Assembly: GCA_017469845.1 (NCBI GenBank)
Contig: JAFUFP010000060.1
Span: 1 to 49,665, forward strand
Direction of reading: 5' to 3'
DNA: 49,665 bases
Source: Bacteroidales bacterium
GTDB taxonomy: Bacteria > Bacteroidota > Bacteroidia > Bacteroidales > UBA932
The position numbers were made by a program, and so were the translations under genes. The notes below the pieces were generated by a model. It saw only the letters and a list, made by a program, of their open reading frames with translations, did no database searches and was not told the origin of the DNA. Positions 14,987 to 23,709 of this stretch are shown piece by piece (the stretch's first letter is position 1; each line of letters starts with the position of its first letter).

Positions 14987-16480
14987 TCATTTCACGGTAA
15001 TCACGTATTGGGCGAACCTCGTCATGGGCCTTTCTGCATCATCCCTCACTTCAAGGTTCACGACAACCTTGTCGCCGCTCTTGGCGTCCGAAGGGACAGT
15101 GACAGTGGTTTTCCAGCCGTCAGCGGCTGACACCTGAGCTCCAGTAGGAGAATACCACTTCGTGATGAGACGGTCCCCGTCCGGATCCTTCGCTGAAGCC
15201 GAAAGGTTGACTTTCTTTCCGGGAGCTGCGGTGAAATCGAGCTGTCCCCCGTCCACGATGGGAGCATGGTTGCAGTCGGAAGGGTCACAGATTGCCCAGT
15301 CCGCCCTTGCCGCAAGTTCTTCCCACATGACGGCGGTATAGTGATTGTCCCTGTTCTGGACATCGGGACGGAGACCTATATTAATAAACGAAGCGCAGCC
15401 GAACTGGCAGAATCCCCAGGAGAACGGTTCATAATCGACCCTCTTGAAGGATTTCAATCCCTCGGCGGCCCAACCCTGTTCTGCGGCCTGTGCCCAATCG
15501 ATGTAGTCGATCAGGCCGAAATTGTATATGAGGGGTTCTCCGTAGATGGCCCTTCCCTCAGCCATGAGCCAGATTTCTCCGGTGAGCTTGCCGTGTCCGT
15601 ATTTATATGCCTCGAGGTTCCAGGGGGCGTGCATGTAAGGCTGAAGTTCGGGAGCCGCCGCCCTCTGGGGGTCTTTTCCGGCGGAGAAGAATGTTCCGTA
15701 GTTGAAGAAACCTCCTATGCGGTCAGCGTTCTTGAGCCCCGGGAACATCTCATCGATCTTGCTGTCGGCGCGGCAGTTGTCCTCACCGTTTCCGCTGATG
15801 CGTACCTTGTCGGTGACCTTCTTCAGGACAGAATCCCACTGGGGAGTTCCGTGATACTTCTCATAGATCGAATAAAGTGCGCGGACGGTGGTGTTGATTC
15901 CGCCCCAATGCTGGATGATGAGGGGTCTGGGATCGTCGTCCATGATGCGGTCATAGATGAGACGGGAACCTTCTGTCTCGAAGCGGTAGTCACCCTCGAA
16001 CTCGATGTTTCCGACCTTCGTGATGGAACGGAGATATTCCGGGGTGGGATAGTTGGGATTGTTCTTGCTCACCTTGGCATAGTCGGCCTCATAATAATCA
16101 AGAACCCTTCCGAGCCATGTGGGATCGACAGGACGCAGGTCGGTAAGATCGGCCGTTCCCTTTACGCGGTGTTCGCAATGGGTGGACTGGGCCCTGAAAT
16201 TGGGAGTGATCTCCCCGAGAGTATGAAGGCCGCCATCTCCGCTGAAATGGAACATGCCGGCTGTCCAAACAATACCGGTGAGGTCGTACTGGTCAGAGTA
16301 GATGAGGCTGAGGAGAAGTCCGTTCATGTCATCCACCTCAAGGTCGGTCGTGATGAGGATACGGGCCTGCTTGCTCTTGTCGACTTTCGCGGCGTAGTCT
16401 TCAGGAGCGGAAGAGCCGTAGGCTGCGGTAACCGTGAAAAGGCCCGCCAATGCCGCAAAAATGCACAGATACTTTTTCAT
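14987..16480 (-). CDS. Secreted DUF1593 (Sde182-like) nucleoside hydrolase-fold protein
   Basis: 497 residues from the ATG at 16480 (MKKYLCIFAALAGLFTVTAAYG signal peptide); the frame extends upstream to 16981 but the extra part reads like noise over the promoter region. Residues ~35-340 are the DUF1593 domain: RILITTDLEVDDMNGLLLSL has the Asp cluster that binds calcium in nucleoside hydrolase-fold proteins. The last ~90 residues form a beta-sandwich like the Sde0182 C-terminal domain (NLSASAKDPDGDRLITKWY). The family was named after a putative cellulose-binding protein and is common in glycan degraders; its chemistry is not settled. It is divergent to the GH106 gene, sharing the 250-base promoter region. 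Confidence 0.85.
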   Translation of the reverse strand: MKKYLCIFAALAGLFTVTAAYGSSAPEDYAAKVDKSKQARILITTDLEVDDMNGLLLSLIYSDQYDLTGIVWTAGMFHFSGDGGLHTLGEITPNFRAQSTHCEHRVKGTADLTDLRPVDPTWLGRVLDYYEADYAKVSKNNPNYPTPEYLRSITKVGNIEFEGDYRFETEGSRLIYDRIMDDDPRPLIIQHWGGINTTVRALYSIYEKYHGTPQWDSVLKKVTDKVRISGNGEDNCRADSKIDEMFPGLKNADRIGGFFNYGTFFSAGKDPQRAAAPELQPYMHAPWNLEAYKYGHGKLTGEIWLMAEGRAIYGEPLIYNFGLIDYIDWAQAAEQGWAAEGLKSFKRVDYEPFSWGFCQFGCASFINIGLRPDVQNRDNHYTAVMWEELAARADWAICDPSDCNHAPIVDGGQLDFTAAPGKKVNLSASAKDPDGDRLITKWYSPTGAQVSAADGWKTTVTVPSDAKSGDKVVVNLEVRDDAERPMTRFAQYVITVK

Positions 16481-16519
16481 GATGTGATTGGTTTGGTTGG
16501 TTTCGTTTTCTTTCGGTTG

Positions 16520-16527
16520 CAAATGTA
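16520..16527 (-). promoter_or_regulatory. -7 element of the DUF1593 gene
   Basis: Minus strand TACATTTG, an exact TAnnTTTG, 39 bases before the ATG at 16480. The -33 position is only T-rich. Confidence 0.5.
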
Positions 16528-16648
16528 TCGTTTTTTCTGAAAGTAAAAAAGAAAGTATCCGAAAATCAAACGGCAACATTGGAAAATACGGAATTTTTCT
16601 TTTCGGAAAAAGCATACCACAGATTTCGACCGCTCTGGACGGATTTCC

Positions 16649-16679
16649 TTGATTGTTTAAAGAAAAAACTCTATTTTTG
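16649..16679 (+). promoter_or_regulatory. Promoter of the GH106 gene
   Basis: TTG at 16649-16651, 20-base spacer, TATTTTTG at 16672-16679. Transcription would start near 16684, leaving a leader of about 50 bases before the ATG at 16734; an in-frame ATG at 16692 is also within the transcript. Confidence 0.65.
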
Positions 16680-16733
16680 ATTATCGAACACATGAACATC
16701 ACGCTGAAACAAAAATCAAAATTCACCCGAACG

Positions 16734-19700
16734 ATGAAAAAAATATTCTCCATGCTGCTCTGCTCCCTCATGGCGGCGGCAAGCCTTTCGGCACAGGACA
16801 TGTCGAAAGAGTTCAAGGACCCTCCCAAAAATGCCCGTATCCGCGTATGGTGGCATTGGATGGACGGGAACATCTCCAAAGAAGGTATCCGTAAGGATAT
16901 CGAGTGGTTCAACAGGGCCGGAATCGGAGGATTCCAGCAGTTTGACGCCGGCGGCGCCATGATGGGCGGCGGGCAGGCCATAGTGGAAAAGAAGCCCTAC
17001 ATGTCAGATTCCTGGAAAGACGCCTTCCGCTACGCCATCCGTCTGGCCGACTCTCTTGACATGGAGGTAGCGATCGCATCCGCTCCCGGTTGGAGTTCCA
17101 CCGGAGGTCCCTGGGTCAAGCCCGAGAACGCGATGAAGCGTCTCACATGGAGAACGGTCGAAGTCAAGGGCGACCCCAAGGCCAAGACTCCGCAGAAGAT
17201 TTCTTTCCCCGAGCCTTTCTCGGGCGTAGGCAAATTCCAGAACGCGGGCAGCAGTTCGCTCACAAGTGAACCCGCCCAGATCGATCCCTGGTACACCGAC
17301 GTCGCCGTCATAGCGATGCGTATCCCGGATGATGACCTGTCAATGGAGGAAATGGGCGCCGAAGTCTCTTCAAGCGGAGGGGATTTCACCCTTGCGCAGC
17401 TCACCGACGGAGACCTGGCCAACGGTTCCTCCCTCAAGGCCAACGCTTCCGGGACACATTCCTGGATTCAGTACAGCTTCCCCGAGAAGACCATAGTAAG
17501 AGCCGTGACGCTGGTCGGTGGCCCCGTACGCGGACAATGGGCCAGTGAATCCCCCTCTTATTCCAATTATCTTGAAGCCAGCGACAACGGGATAGACTGG
17601 ACCCGCATTTGCAGCATCCCTTCAGGAAGCGTCGCCCAGCAGACCGTGGACATCCCCGTCACAGCCGCGAAGCATTTCAGGCTGATGGTGGCCAACCCGG
17701 TAGCGGACATGACTTACGCCGCTTTCGGATATCCTGTGGCCGCACCCGAGGGTACGATGATCCATGAGTTCAAGCTCCACGGCGTCACCAAGGTCAACCA
17801 CGCCGAGGAGAAGGCCGGTTTCGCGGCTCCCCACGATCTGGCCGACTACCCCACCCCCGAATGCTTCGACCCCGTCATGGAAACCATCGACCTCACCTCT
17901 TCATTCAGGAACGGAGTCCTCACATGGCAGGTTCCGGAAGGAAACTGGAGAATATTCCGCTTCGGAGCGGCCCTTACCGGAAAACAAAACCATCCGGCTC
18001 CGCCTGAGGCTACCGGACTCGAGGTGGACAAACTCGACAAGGAGGCATGGCTGGACTATTTCCACAAGTACATGGACATGTACAAGGAGGCCGCCGGAGG
18101 AATGGTCGGCCAAAGGGGTATCCAGTACATCCTCACCGACAGCTATGAGGCCGAGCAGATGACCTGGACCAAGACCCTTGCCGAAGAATTCCGCGCAAGA
18201 AGAGGATACGACCTCTTCCCTTGGATGCCCGCTCTCACCGGAGAGGTGATTTCCAGCTCCGCCGAGACCGAGAAATTCCTTTTCGACTGGAGGCTGACCC
18301 TCGGTGAACTCTTCTACGAGAACTACAACCGCATCAACGACATCGCCAAGGAATACGGAATGAAGGGACGCTATACCGAGTCCCACGAGAACGGCAGGGT
18401 CTTCGTCGGAGACGGAATGGACCTCAAGATGACCGCGGCCGTACCGATGTCAGCGATCTGGATGCCCAACGGAGGCGGCGGATCCGCCCTTCCGATGGCG
18501 AGGGCCGACATCAAGGAATCCTCTTCCACCGCCCACGTCTATGGCCAGAACATCGCCGCCGCTGAGTCCTTCACCGCCGCAGGCCTTCTGAACAACGCCT
18601 GGTCATACTACCCCGGAAACATCAAGTACACGGCGGACATCGCCCTCTCCGAAGGACTGAACCGCTTCGTCATCCACGAAAGCGCTCACCAGCCTTCCGA
18701 TGCCCACAAGCCAGGTCTCGGCCTCATGATATTCGGCCAGTGGTTCAACCGCCACGACACTTGGGCGGAGTACGCCCGCTACTGGTCAGACTATCTGGCC
18801 AGAAGCTGCTACATGCTCCAGCAGGGTCGCTATGTCGCCGATATCCTCTGGTACTATGGTGAAGACACCAACATCGCCGGAATCTACGGTCATGAACTTC
18901 CCGAAATCCCCGCAGGCTACGCCTACGACTTCATCAACCCCTACGGTATCCTTAATGAAGTGAATGTAAGGAACGGCAAGATCGTCACCCGTTCCGGAAT
19001 GGAGTACAGCGTGCTGGTTCTGGGAGAGCACTGCAAGACAATGAGCGTGAAGGTTCTGAGGAAGATTGCGGAACTCGCGTCTCAAGGAGCCGTCATCTGC
19101 GGTCAGATTCCCGAGGCCCCGGCAAGCCTTCTTGACGATCCTTCCGAATTCCAGCGTCTCGTCGCCGACATCTGGCGCTCGGGAAGGAAGAACGTCTCCA
19201 CCGGACAGCTTTCCGGAGTCCTGAAGACCAACGGCATAGAACCCGACTTCACATATGTCTGCCCGGCAGAACTCAAGTACGTACACCGCACGGCCGCAGG
19301 AAAAGACATCTACTGGATCCGCAATTTCAGCGACTACGCCGTCTCGGCGGAAGTAAGGCTCAGGGATGCGGTAGGCTATATCGAGGTCTGGGATCCCGAA
19401 ACCGGCAACCAGTTGCACGGTGTTCTCAATGGAAACACCCTGAAGTTGGAGCCCAACCAGGCCCTTTTCGTCGTCGCTGACGAATTCTACACCGGTGAGC
19501 CCAAAGAATATGTGGCCCCAAGAATCGGAAGGCAGATCGCCATGGACGGCCAGTGGAAGGCCACTTTCGACGGGATGCAGGCCCCGGAGGGTACCGTCAC
19601 CTTCCCCGTTCTGAAGTCCTACACCGAGTCCGATGATCCTTCGCTGAAGTATTTCTCCGGAACGGCGACCTACACCAACACCTTCACCCTCGCGAAGAAG

Positions 19701-20015
19701 GAAGTCTCTTCCCTCAAGGGTCTTGCGCTAAATCTCGGCGAAGTCGGAGCGATGGCCGACGTTTTCATCAACGGTCAGCACGCGGGTTTCCTGTGGAAGG
19801 CTCCCTACAAGGTGAACTTTGAGGGTACTCTGAGACCCGGCAGGAACACCATCGAAATCAAGGTCGTCAACCTCTGGCCCAACCGTCTCATCGGTGACGC
19901 CCAGCCGGGTGCAGAAGGTACGACATTCACGACTATGCCTTTCTACAGGGCGGACTCTCCGCTCACTCCCGCGGGACTCATGGGCCCCGTCGAAGTGAAA
20001 GCTCTTGTGAAGTAG
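16734..20015 (+). CDS. Secreted GH106-type alpha-L-rhamnosidase
   Basis: 1093 residues from ATG 16734, selected because MKKIFSMLLCSLMAAASLSAQ is a signal peptide; in-frame starts at 16653 and 16692 would bury it. The opening (FKDPPKNARIRVWWHWMDGNISKEGIRKDIEWFNRAGIGGFQQFDAGG) is the typical beginning of PF17132 (GH106) proteins. The TIM-barrel-like core is followed by a jelly-roll discoidin-like insert (~230-360) and a C-terminal beta-sandwich (GEVGAMADVFINGQHAGFLWKAPY). GH106 enzymes cleave terminal alpha-L-rhamnose, for example from rhamnogalacturonan. With the GH78-like, GH43 and DUF1593 genes it suggests use of a rhamnose-containing plant or microbial glycan. Monocistronic with own promoter and terminator. 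Confidence 0.9.
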   Translation: MKKIFSMLLCSLMAAASLSAQDMSKEFKDPPKNARIRVWWHWMDGNISKEGIRKDIEWFNRAGIGGFQQFDAGGAMMGGGQAIVEKKPYMSDSWKDAFRYAIRLADSLDMEVAIASAPGWSSTGGPWVKPENAMKRLTWRTVEVKGDPKAKTPQKISFPEPFSGVGKFQNAGSSSLTSEPAQIDPWYTDVAVIAMRIPDDDLSMEEMGAEVSSSGGDFTLAQLTDGDLANGSSLKANASGTHSWIQYSFPEKTIVRAVTLVGGPVRGQWASESPSYSNYLEASDNGIDWTRICSIPSGSVAQQTVDIPVTAAKHFRLMVANPVADMTYAAFGYPVAAPEGTMIHEFKLHGVTKVNHAEEKAGFAAPHDLADYPTPECFDPVMETIDLTSSFRNGVLTWQVPEGNWRIFRFGAALTGKQNHPAPPEATGLEVDKLDKEAWLDYFHKYMDMYKEAAGGMVGQRGIQYILTDSYEAEQMTWTKTLAEEFRARRGYDLFPWMPALTGEVISSSAETEKFLFDWRLTLGELFYENYNRINDIAKEYGMKGRYTESHENGRVFVGDGMDLKMTAAVPMSAIWMPNGGGGSALPMARADIKESSSTAHVYGQNIAAAESFTAAGLLNNAWSYYPGNIKYTADIALSEGLNRFVIHESAHQPSDAHKPGLGLMIFGQWFNRHDTWAEYARYWSDYLARSCYMLQQGRYVADILWYYGEDTNIAGIYGHELPEIPAGYAYDFINPYGILNEVNVRNGKIVTRSGMEYSVLVLGEHCKTMSVKVLRKIAELASQGAVICGQIPEAPASLLDDPSEFQRLVADIWRSGRKNVSTGQLSGVLKTNGIEPDFTYVCPAELKYVHRTAAGKDIYWIRNFSDYAVSAEVRLRDAVGYIEVWDPETGNQLHGVLNGNTLKLEPNQALFVVADEFYTGEPKEYVAPRIGRQIAMDGQWKATFDGMQAPEGTVTFPVLKSYTESDDPSLKYFSGTATYTNTFTLAKKEVSSLKGLALNLGEVGAMADVFINGQHAGFLWKAPYKVNFEGTLRPGRNTIEIKVVNLWPNRLIGDAQPGAEGTTFTTMPFYRADSPLTPAGLMGPVEVKALVK

Positions 20016-20041
20016 AGCGAAAGGCAAGGACTTATTTTTCC

Positions 20042-20083
20042 GAAGAGGGGTGGCCTTCTCATGACGGTCACCCCTCTTCTTTT
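20042..20083 (+). terminator. Terminator of the GH106 gene
   Basis: A 14-bp stem (GAAGAGGGGTGGCC / GGTCACCCCTCTTC, one G-T) with a 10-base loop and following TTTT, 26 bases after the stop. Confidence 0.85.
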
Positions 20084-20271
20084 GCACGTGGAAACAGAAT
20101 CTCGGGCACATTGCAGACCAAAAAAGCCACAAAAAGGAGGGGTGGAGGCAACTTCAGGGAAGAATATTGCATCTTAATGTATAACGGCGGCTTCACTCCG
20201 GGAAGGGAATAGCCCCATTTTTGCAGAATGGACCGGAGAATAATTGCAACACATTTGCATTTGACGCGGAT

Positions 20272-20279
20272 TAACTTTG
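20272..20279 (+). promoter_or_regulatory. -7 element of the TonB receptor operon
   Basis: TAACTTTG is an exact TAnnTTTG, 19 bases before the ATG at 20299. TTG occurs at 20244-20246, five bases further than the ideal spacing. The ~190 bases between the GH106 terminator and this element contain nothing recognisable. Confidence 0.55.
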
Positions 20280-20298
20280 CCGCCGAAAACAAGACAAG

Positions 20299-22674
20299 AT
20301 GAAATCAAGGACATTCACTGAAACCATTTTAGGAGCCGCCATACTGCTTCTCTCTGTTCTGAGCATACCCCTTTCGGCCCAGAGCAGGAAAGTAGTCCTG
20401 TCCGGATACGTCAGGGACGCTTCAAGCGGAGAGCCCCTCACCGGAGCCGTCATCTTTACGGAAGACAGAAGCGTGGGAGTCGTAGCCGACAGGGTCGGAT
20501 ACTATTCCCTCAGCGTAGCGGGAGGGGAAGTCACCCTTCTTTGCTCTTTCACCGGCTACATCACCGAAACCAAGAAAGTCAACGCGACGTCTTCCACCAA
20601 GGTTGACTTCGCCCTCAATACCGACAAGGAGACTCTGGAAGCCGCCACCGTCTTCTCCAAATCCAAGCGCGACGAACTAAAGATCCCCCAGATGGGACTC
20701 GAGAGGGTAGACGCCGCCCTTGTCCAGAAACTTCCCGCCCTCATGGGTGAAACCGACATCATAAGGGTGATCCAGATGATGCCAGGTGTGCAGACCCCGA
20801 GTGAAGGGGCAACGGGATTCAGTGTGAGGGGCGGAGGCGTGGACCAGAACCTCATCCTGATGGACGGAGCCCCTCTATACAACTGCGGGCACTTCCTGGG
20901 CTTCCTGTCGATGTTCAACAGTGACGCGGTAAGAGGAGCCGAGCTCTACAAGGGAGACTTCCCCGCACAGTACGGAGGAAGACTCTCTTCCGTTCTCGAC
21001 GTCAACACCAAGGACGGAAACTACCACCAGTTCGGCGGAAACGCCTCGATCGGTCTCATCACCTCGAAAGTCTTCGTAGAAGGCCCCATCATCCCCGAGA
21101 AACTCTCTTTCATGGCTTCGGCCAGAAGGACATACCTTGACATCTTCTTCCCCCTTTTCGGCGACAACATCCCGGACGGCACGAAGATGTTCTTCTACGA
21201 CCTCAACGGAAAGCTCAGCTGGATCGCCTCCGAAAAGGACAGATTCTACCTCTCCGCTTTCAGCGGCAGGGACACATTCGGCCTCAGCATGGACGAATTC
21301 GACATGGGAAAGATGGAGTTCGGATTCACGAACAACACCCAGTCCCTAAGATGGAACCACGTCTACGGGCCCAAGCTCACTTCGGACGTGACACTGTACA
21401 ACTCCCTGTACAGGAACACCCTTGGAGGAGACATTAGCGAAGCGCAGTTCGATTATATCCAGGGAATCAGGGAATCGGGACTACGCGCCGGATGGACCTG
21501 GTACCTCAATCCCAAGAACACCCTGCAGGCCGGAGTGAACTTCGCGTACTTCTCGCTTGCTCCGGGAGAGTGCACCCCCAAGGGTGAAACCACCATCGTG
21601 AACAACGTCAAGATGCCCGAGGCATACGCCGTTCAGCCGGCCTTCTACATCCAGAACGAGCAGAAAATCGGAAAGCTTACCCTGAGGTACGGCTTCCGGT
21701 ACTCGACATTCACAAATCTCGGTGGCACGGAGCAGAGGTACTTCGACCCGGTGACTCACGAACTCACCGACGTCAAGGAATTCCCCAAAGGAAAGACCAT
21801 CAAGACATACGGAGGACTTGAACCGAGGATTTCCGCGTCGCTTCCCCTCACCGAAGACCTTTCCATAAAAGGAGCGTATTCCAGGACGTACCAGTATCTC
21901 CAACAGGCCAGAGTCAGCATAACCGGAAGCCCGGTCGACACCTGGTTCACTTCCTCGCCGAACACCAAACCGCAGATCTCCGATCAGGTCTCACTTGGAA
22001 TCAACTCACTTTTCGCCGACCAGGCGCTTGAGCTTTCTTTCGAAGGATTCTACAAGAAAAACCACAACGCCATCGACTTCGTCGAGAACTCCGGAATCGT
22101 TATAGACAACGTCAACCGTGAAGGACTGCTCCGCACCGGAAACGGATGGTCATACGGAACCGAGCTCATGCTCAAGTACGACTTCACCAAGTGGAGCGGC
22201 TGGCTTTCCTACACCTGGTCGAGGGCGTACTACGACATCCCCGAACTGAACGGCGGCAAGGTCTACCGCTCTCCCCTCAACCATGAGCATGCGGTGAATT
22301 TCGTGCTGAGCTACGACTTCAACCGGAGACTCTCCCTGTCCGGAGAATGGGTGTTCTACAGCGGAGCGCCCACAACCTACCCTGTGGGAAGGTTCTCCTA
22401 CCTCGGCAAATGGACTCCCCTCTATTCGGGAAGGAACGAGGACACCCTTCCCGACTACCACAGGATGGACCTTTCCCTCACCTACAGGACAAAGGGCAGA
22501 GTCCAGGAAAAGAGGTTCAGCGGAGAATGGAACCTTTCCCTCTACAACGCCTACTCAAGGCACAACGCATGGAGCATAGCGTTCAATTATGACCGGAAGG
22601 AAAAAGAGGCGCAGGCCCTGAAGGTCTACCTCTTCACGATCATCCCTTCCCTCTCCTACAACATCAAATTCTAG
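20299..22674 (+). CDS. TonB-dependent receptor with carboxypeptidase-like N-terminal domain
   Basis: 791 residues. Signal peptide (~1-28), then a CarboxypepD_reg-like domain (~33-112, LSGYVRDASSGEPLTGAVIF), plug domain (~130-240, MMPGVQTPSEGATGFSVRGGGVDQNLILMDGAPLYN) and a 22-strand-type barrel ending in a beta strand with terminal Phe (SLSYNIKF). It lacks the length (~1000) and the SusD partner of SusC proteins. The next gene encodes a DUF4249 lipoprotein eight bases downstream, the common partner of this receptor class. Substrate unknown; the lack of glycan-binding neighbours gives no clue. Outer membrane. Confidence 0.92.
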   Translation: MKSRTFTETILGAAILLLSVLSIPLSAQSRKVVLSGYVRDASSGEPLTGAVIFTEDRSVGVVADRVGYYSLSVAGGEVTLLCSFTGYITETKKVNATSSTKVDFALNTDKETLEAATVFSKSKRDELKIPQMGLERVDAALVQKLPALMGETDIIRVIQMMPGVQTPSEGATGFSVRGGGVDQNLILMDGAPLYNCGHFLGFLSMFNSDAVRGAELYKGDFPAQYGGRLSSVLDVNTKDGNYHQFGGNASIGLITSKVFVEGPIIPEKLSFMASARRTYLDIFFPLFGDNIPDGTKMFFYDLNGKLSWIASEKDRFYLSAFSGRDTFGLSMDEFDMGKMEFGFTNNTQSLRWNHVYGPKLTSDVTLYNSLYRNTLGGDISEAQFDYIQGIRESGLRAGWTWYLNPKNTLQAGVNFAYFSLAPGECTPKGETTIVNNVKMPEAYAVQPAFYIQNEQKIGKLTLRYGFRYSTFTNLGGTEQRYFDPVTHELTDVKEFPKGKTIKTYGGLEPRISASLPLTEDLSIKGAYSRTYQYLQQARVSITGSPVDTWFTSSPNTKPQISDQVSLGINSLFADQALELSFEGFYKKNHNAIDFVENSGIVIDNVNREGLLRTGNGWSYGTELMLKYDFTKWSGWLSYTWSRAYYDIPELNGGKVYRSPLNHEHAVNFVLSYDFNRRLSLSGEWVFYSGAPTTYPVGRFSYLGKWTPLYSGRNEDTLPDYHRMDLSLTYRTKGRVQEKRFSGEWNLSLYNAYSRHNAWSIAFNYDRKEKEAQALKVYLFTIIPSLSYNIKF

Positions 22675-22685
22675 CCCGCACGATG

Positions 22686-23612
22686 ATGAAAAGATATATA
22701 GCGATACTTGTTTTTGCCGCAGCCCTTCTCTCCTGCACGGAGAAGACGGACCTCCGTTCCAGCGGGGAATATGACGAATACCTTACCGTCGAAGCCATCC
22801 TGACGGACAGGGCCGACCGTCCCCAGAGGGTCACCCTCTCAAGGACAGTCCCCTACTTCGGTGACGACGAGGCCACCGATTCCCATACGGCTCCCGCGGT
22901 CAAAGGCGCGACAGTCACGGTAGATGACGGCAGCGTCTCCACCCTTTTCTCCGAAATTTCTGACGGAGTCTACCAGGCTCCTGACGGATACTGCGCCGAG
23001 GAAGGGAAGAACTACCACCTTCACATAGAACTTCCCGACGGGAAAGAATACAACGCCGACGCCACGATGCCCGAAGGAGGATTCGACCTTACCGACATCG
23101 ACTACGCATTCGCCGGGAACAAGTCCATGGGCCTTGACAGCCTCTGGACCGTAGCGGTTTGGGGAAGGGACATGCCCCAGACCAGCTACTACTATATAAC
23201 GATAGCCGTGAACGGCAACTACTATCCCTTCGACCTGGCCGAAGTCATGGACGACAAGTACTTCAACGGCAACGAGGTGAAAGGATTCCCGATCACGACC
23301 CTTATGCAGATCCACGAACTGCAGGAACTCTACGGGGACTGCTGCAAGTATCTCGAGAAGGGAGACGTCATAACCCTCGAAGCACTTTCCCTTTCGAAGG
23401 ACTATTTCGACTACCTGATGGCCGTGGTCCTGAACGGGACGTTCTCATCGATTCCGCTGTTCTCTCCCCAACCGGCGAACTGTCCGACGAACATCAAGGG
23501 GGACAAGGTGGTGGGATATTTCGCGGCGTGTCCGGTCTGCAGCGCCAGTGTCACAGTAGACGATCCGCTGCGGCCGTACTACAAAAAAATGCTCCCTCCC
23601 CTGCCGCTATAG
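22686..23612 (+). CDS. DUF4249 domain lipoprotein, partner of the TonB receptor
   Basis: 308 residues from ATG 22686 (an adjacent ATG at 22683 is equally possible). The lipobox is LLSC near residue 18. The body matches the DUF4249 pattern: an early YLTVEAILTDRADRPQRVTLSRT strand pair, an Ig-like first half (VKGATVTVDDG... DGVYQAPDGYCAEEGKNYHLHIELPDGKEY) and a Cys-rich C-terminal part (NCPTNIKGDKVVGYFAACPVC). DUF4249 genes regularly follow TonB receptors in Bacteroidota, so it is probably a surface-exposed lipoprotein of the same uptake system. Start lies 11 bases after the receptor stop. Function of the family is not established. Confidence 0.88.
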   Translation: MKRYIAILVFAAALLSCTEKTDLRSSGEYDEYLTVEAILTDRADRPQRVTLSRTVPYFGDDEATDSHTAPAVKGATVTVDDGSVSTLFSEISDGVYQAPDGYCAEEGKNYHLHIELPDGKEYNADATMPEGGFDLTDIDYAFAGNKSMGLDSLWTVAVWGRDMPQTSYYYITIAVNGNYYPFDLAEVMDDKYFNGNEVKGFPITTLMQIHELQELYGDCCKYLEKGDVITLEALSLSKDYFDYLMAVVLNGTFSSIPLFSPQPANCPTNIKGDKVVGYFAACPVCSASVTVDDPLRPYYKKMLPPLPL

Positions 23613-23678
23613 GCTCCAAGGAAGCATCCATACGGACAATAATCAATCCCGCCCTCTAGGTAATCCGGCGAGATTGAT

Positions 23679-23686
23679 TATTTTTG
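23679..23686 (+). promoter_or_regulatory. -7 element of the S46 peptidase gene
   Basis: TATTTTTG is an exact TAnnTTTG, 23 bases before the ATG at 23710. No TTG at -33 spacing. Confidence 0.5.
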
Positions 23687-23709
23687 TATCCGTCAAAAAC
23701 AATAACTCC

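Noticed and set aside
15266..16540. 424-residue plus-strand frame opposite the DUF1593 gene
   Set aside because: Antisense shadow; no family resemblance, and the minus strand encodes a recognisable protein.
14987..16981. N-terminal extension of the DUF1593 gene to 16981
   Set aside because: The extra 167 residues overlap the GH106 gene and both promoters; the signal peptide begins at 16480.
20299..23612. SusC/SusD polysaccharide utilisation pair
   Set aside because: Receptor is too short for SusC and the partner is a DUF4249 lipoprotein, not SusD.
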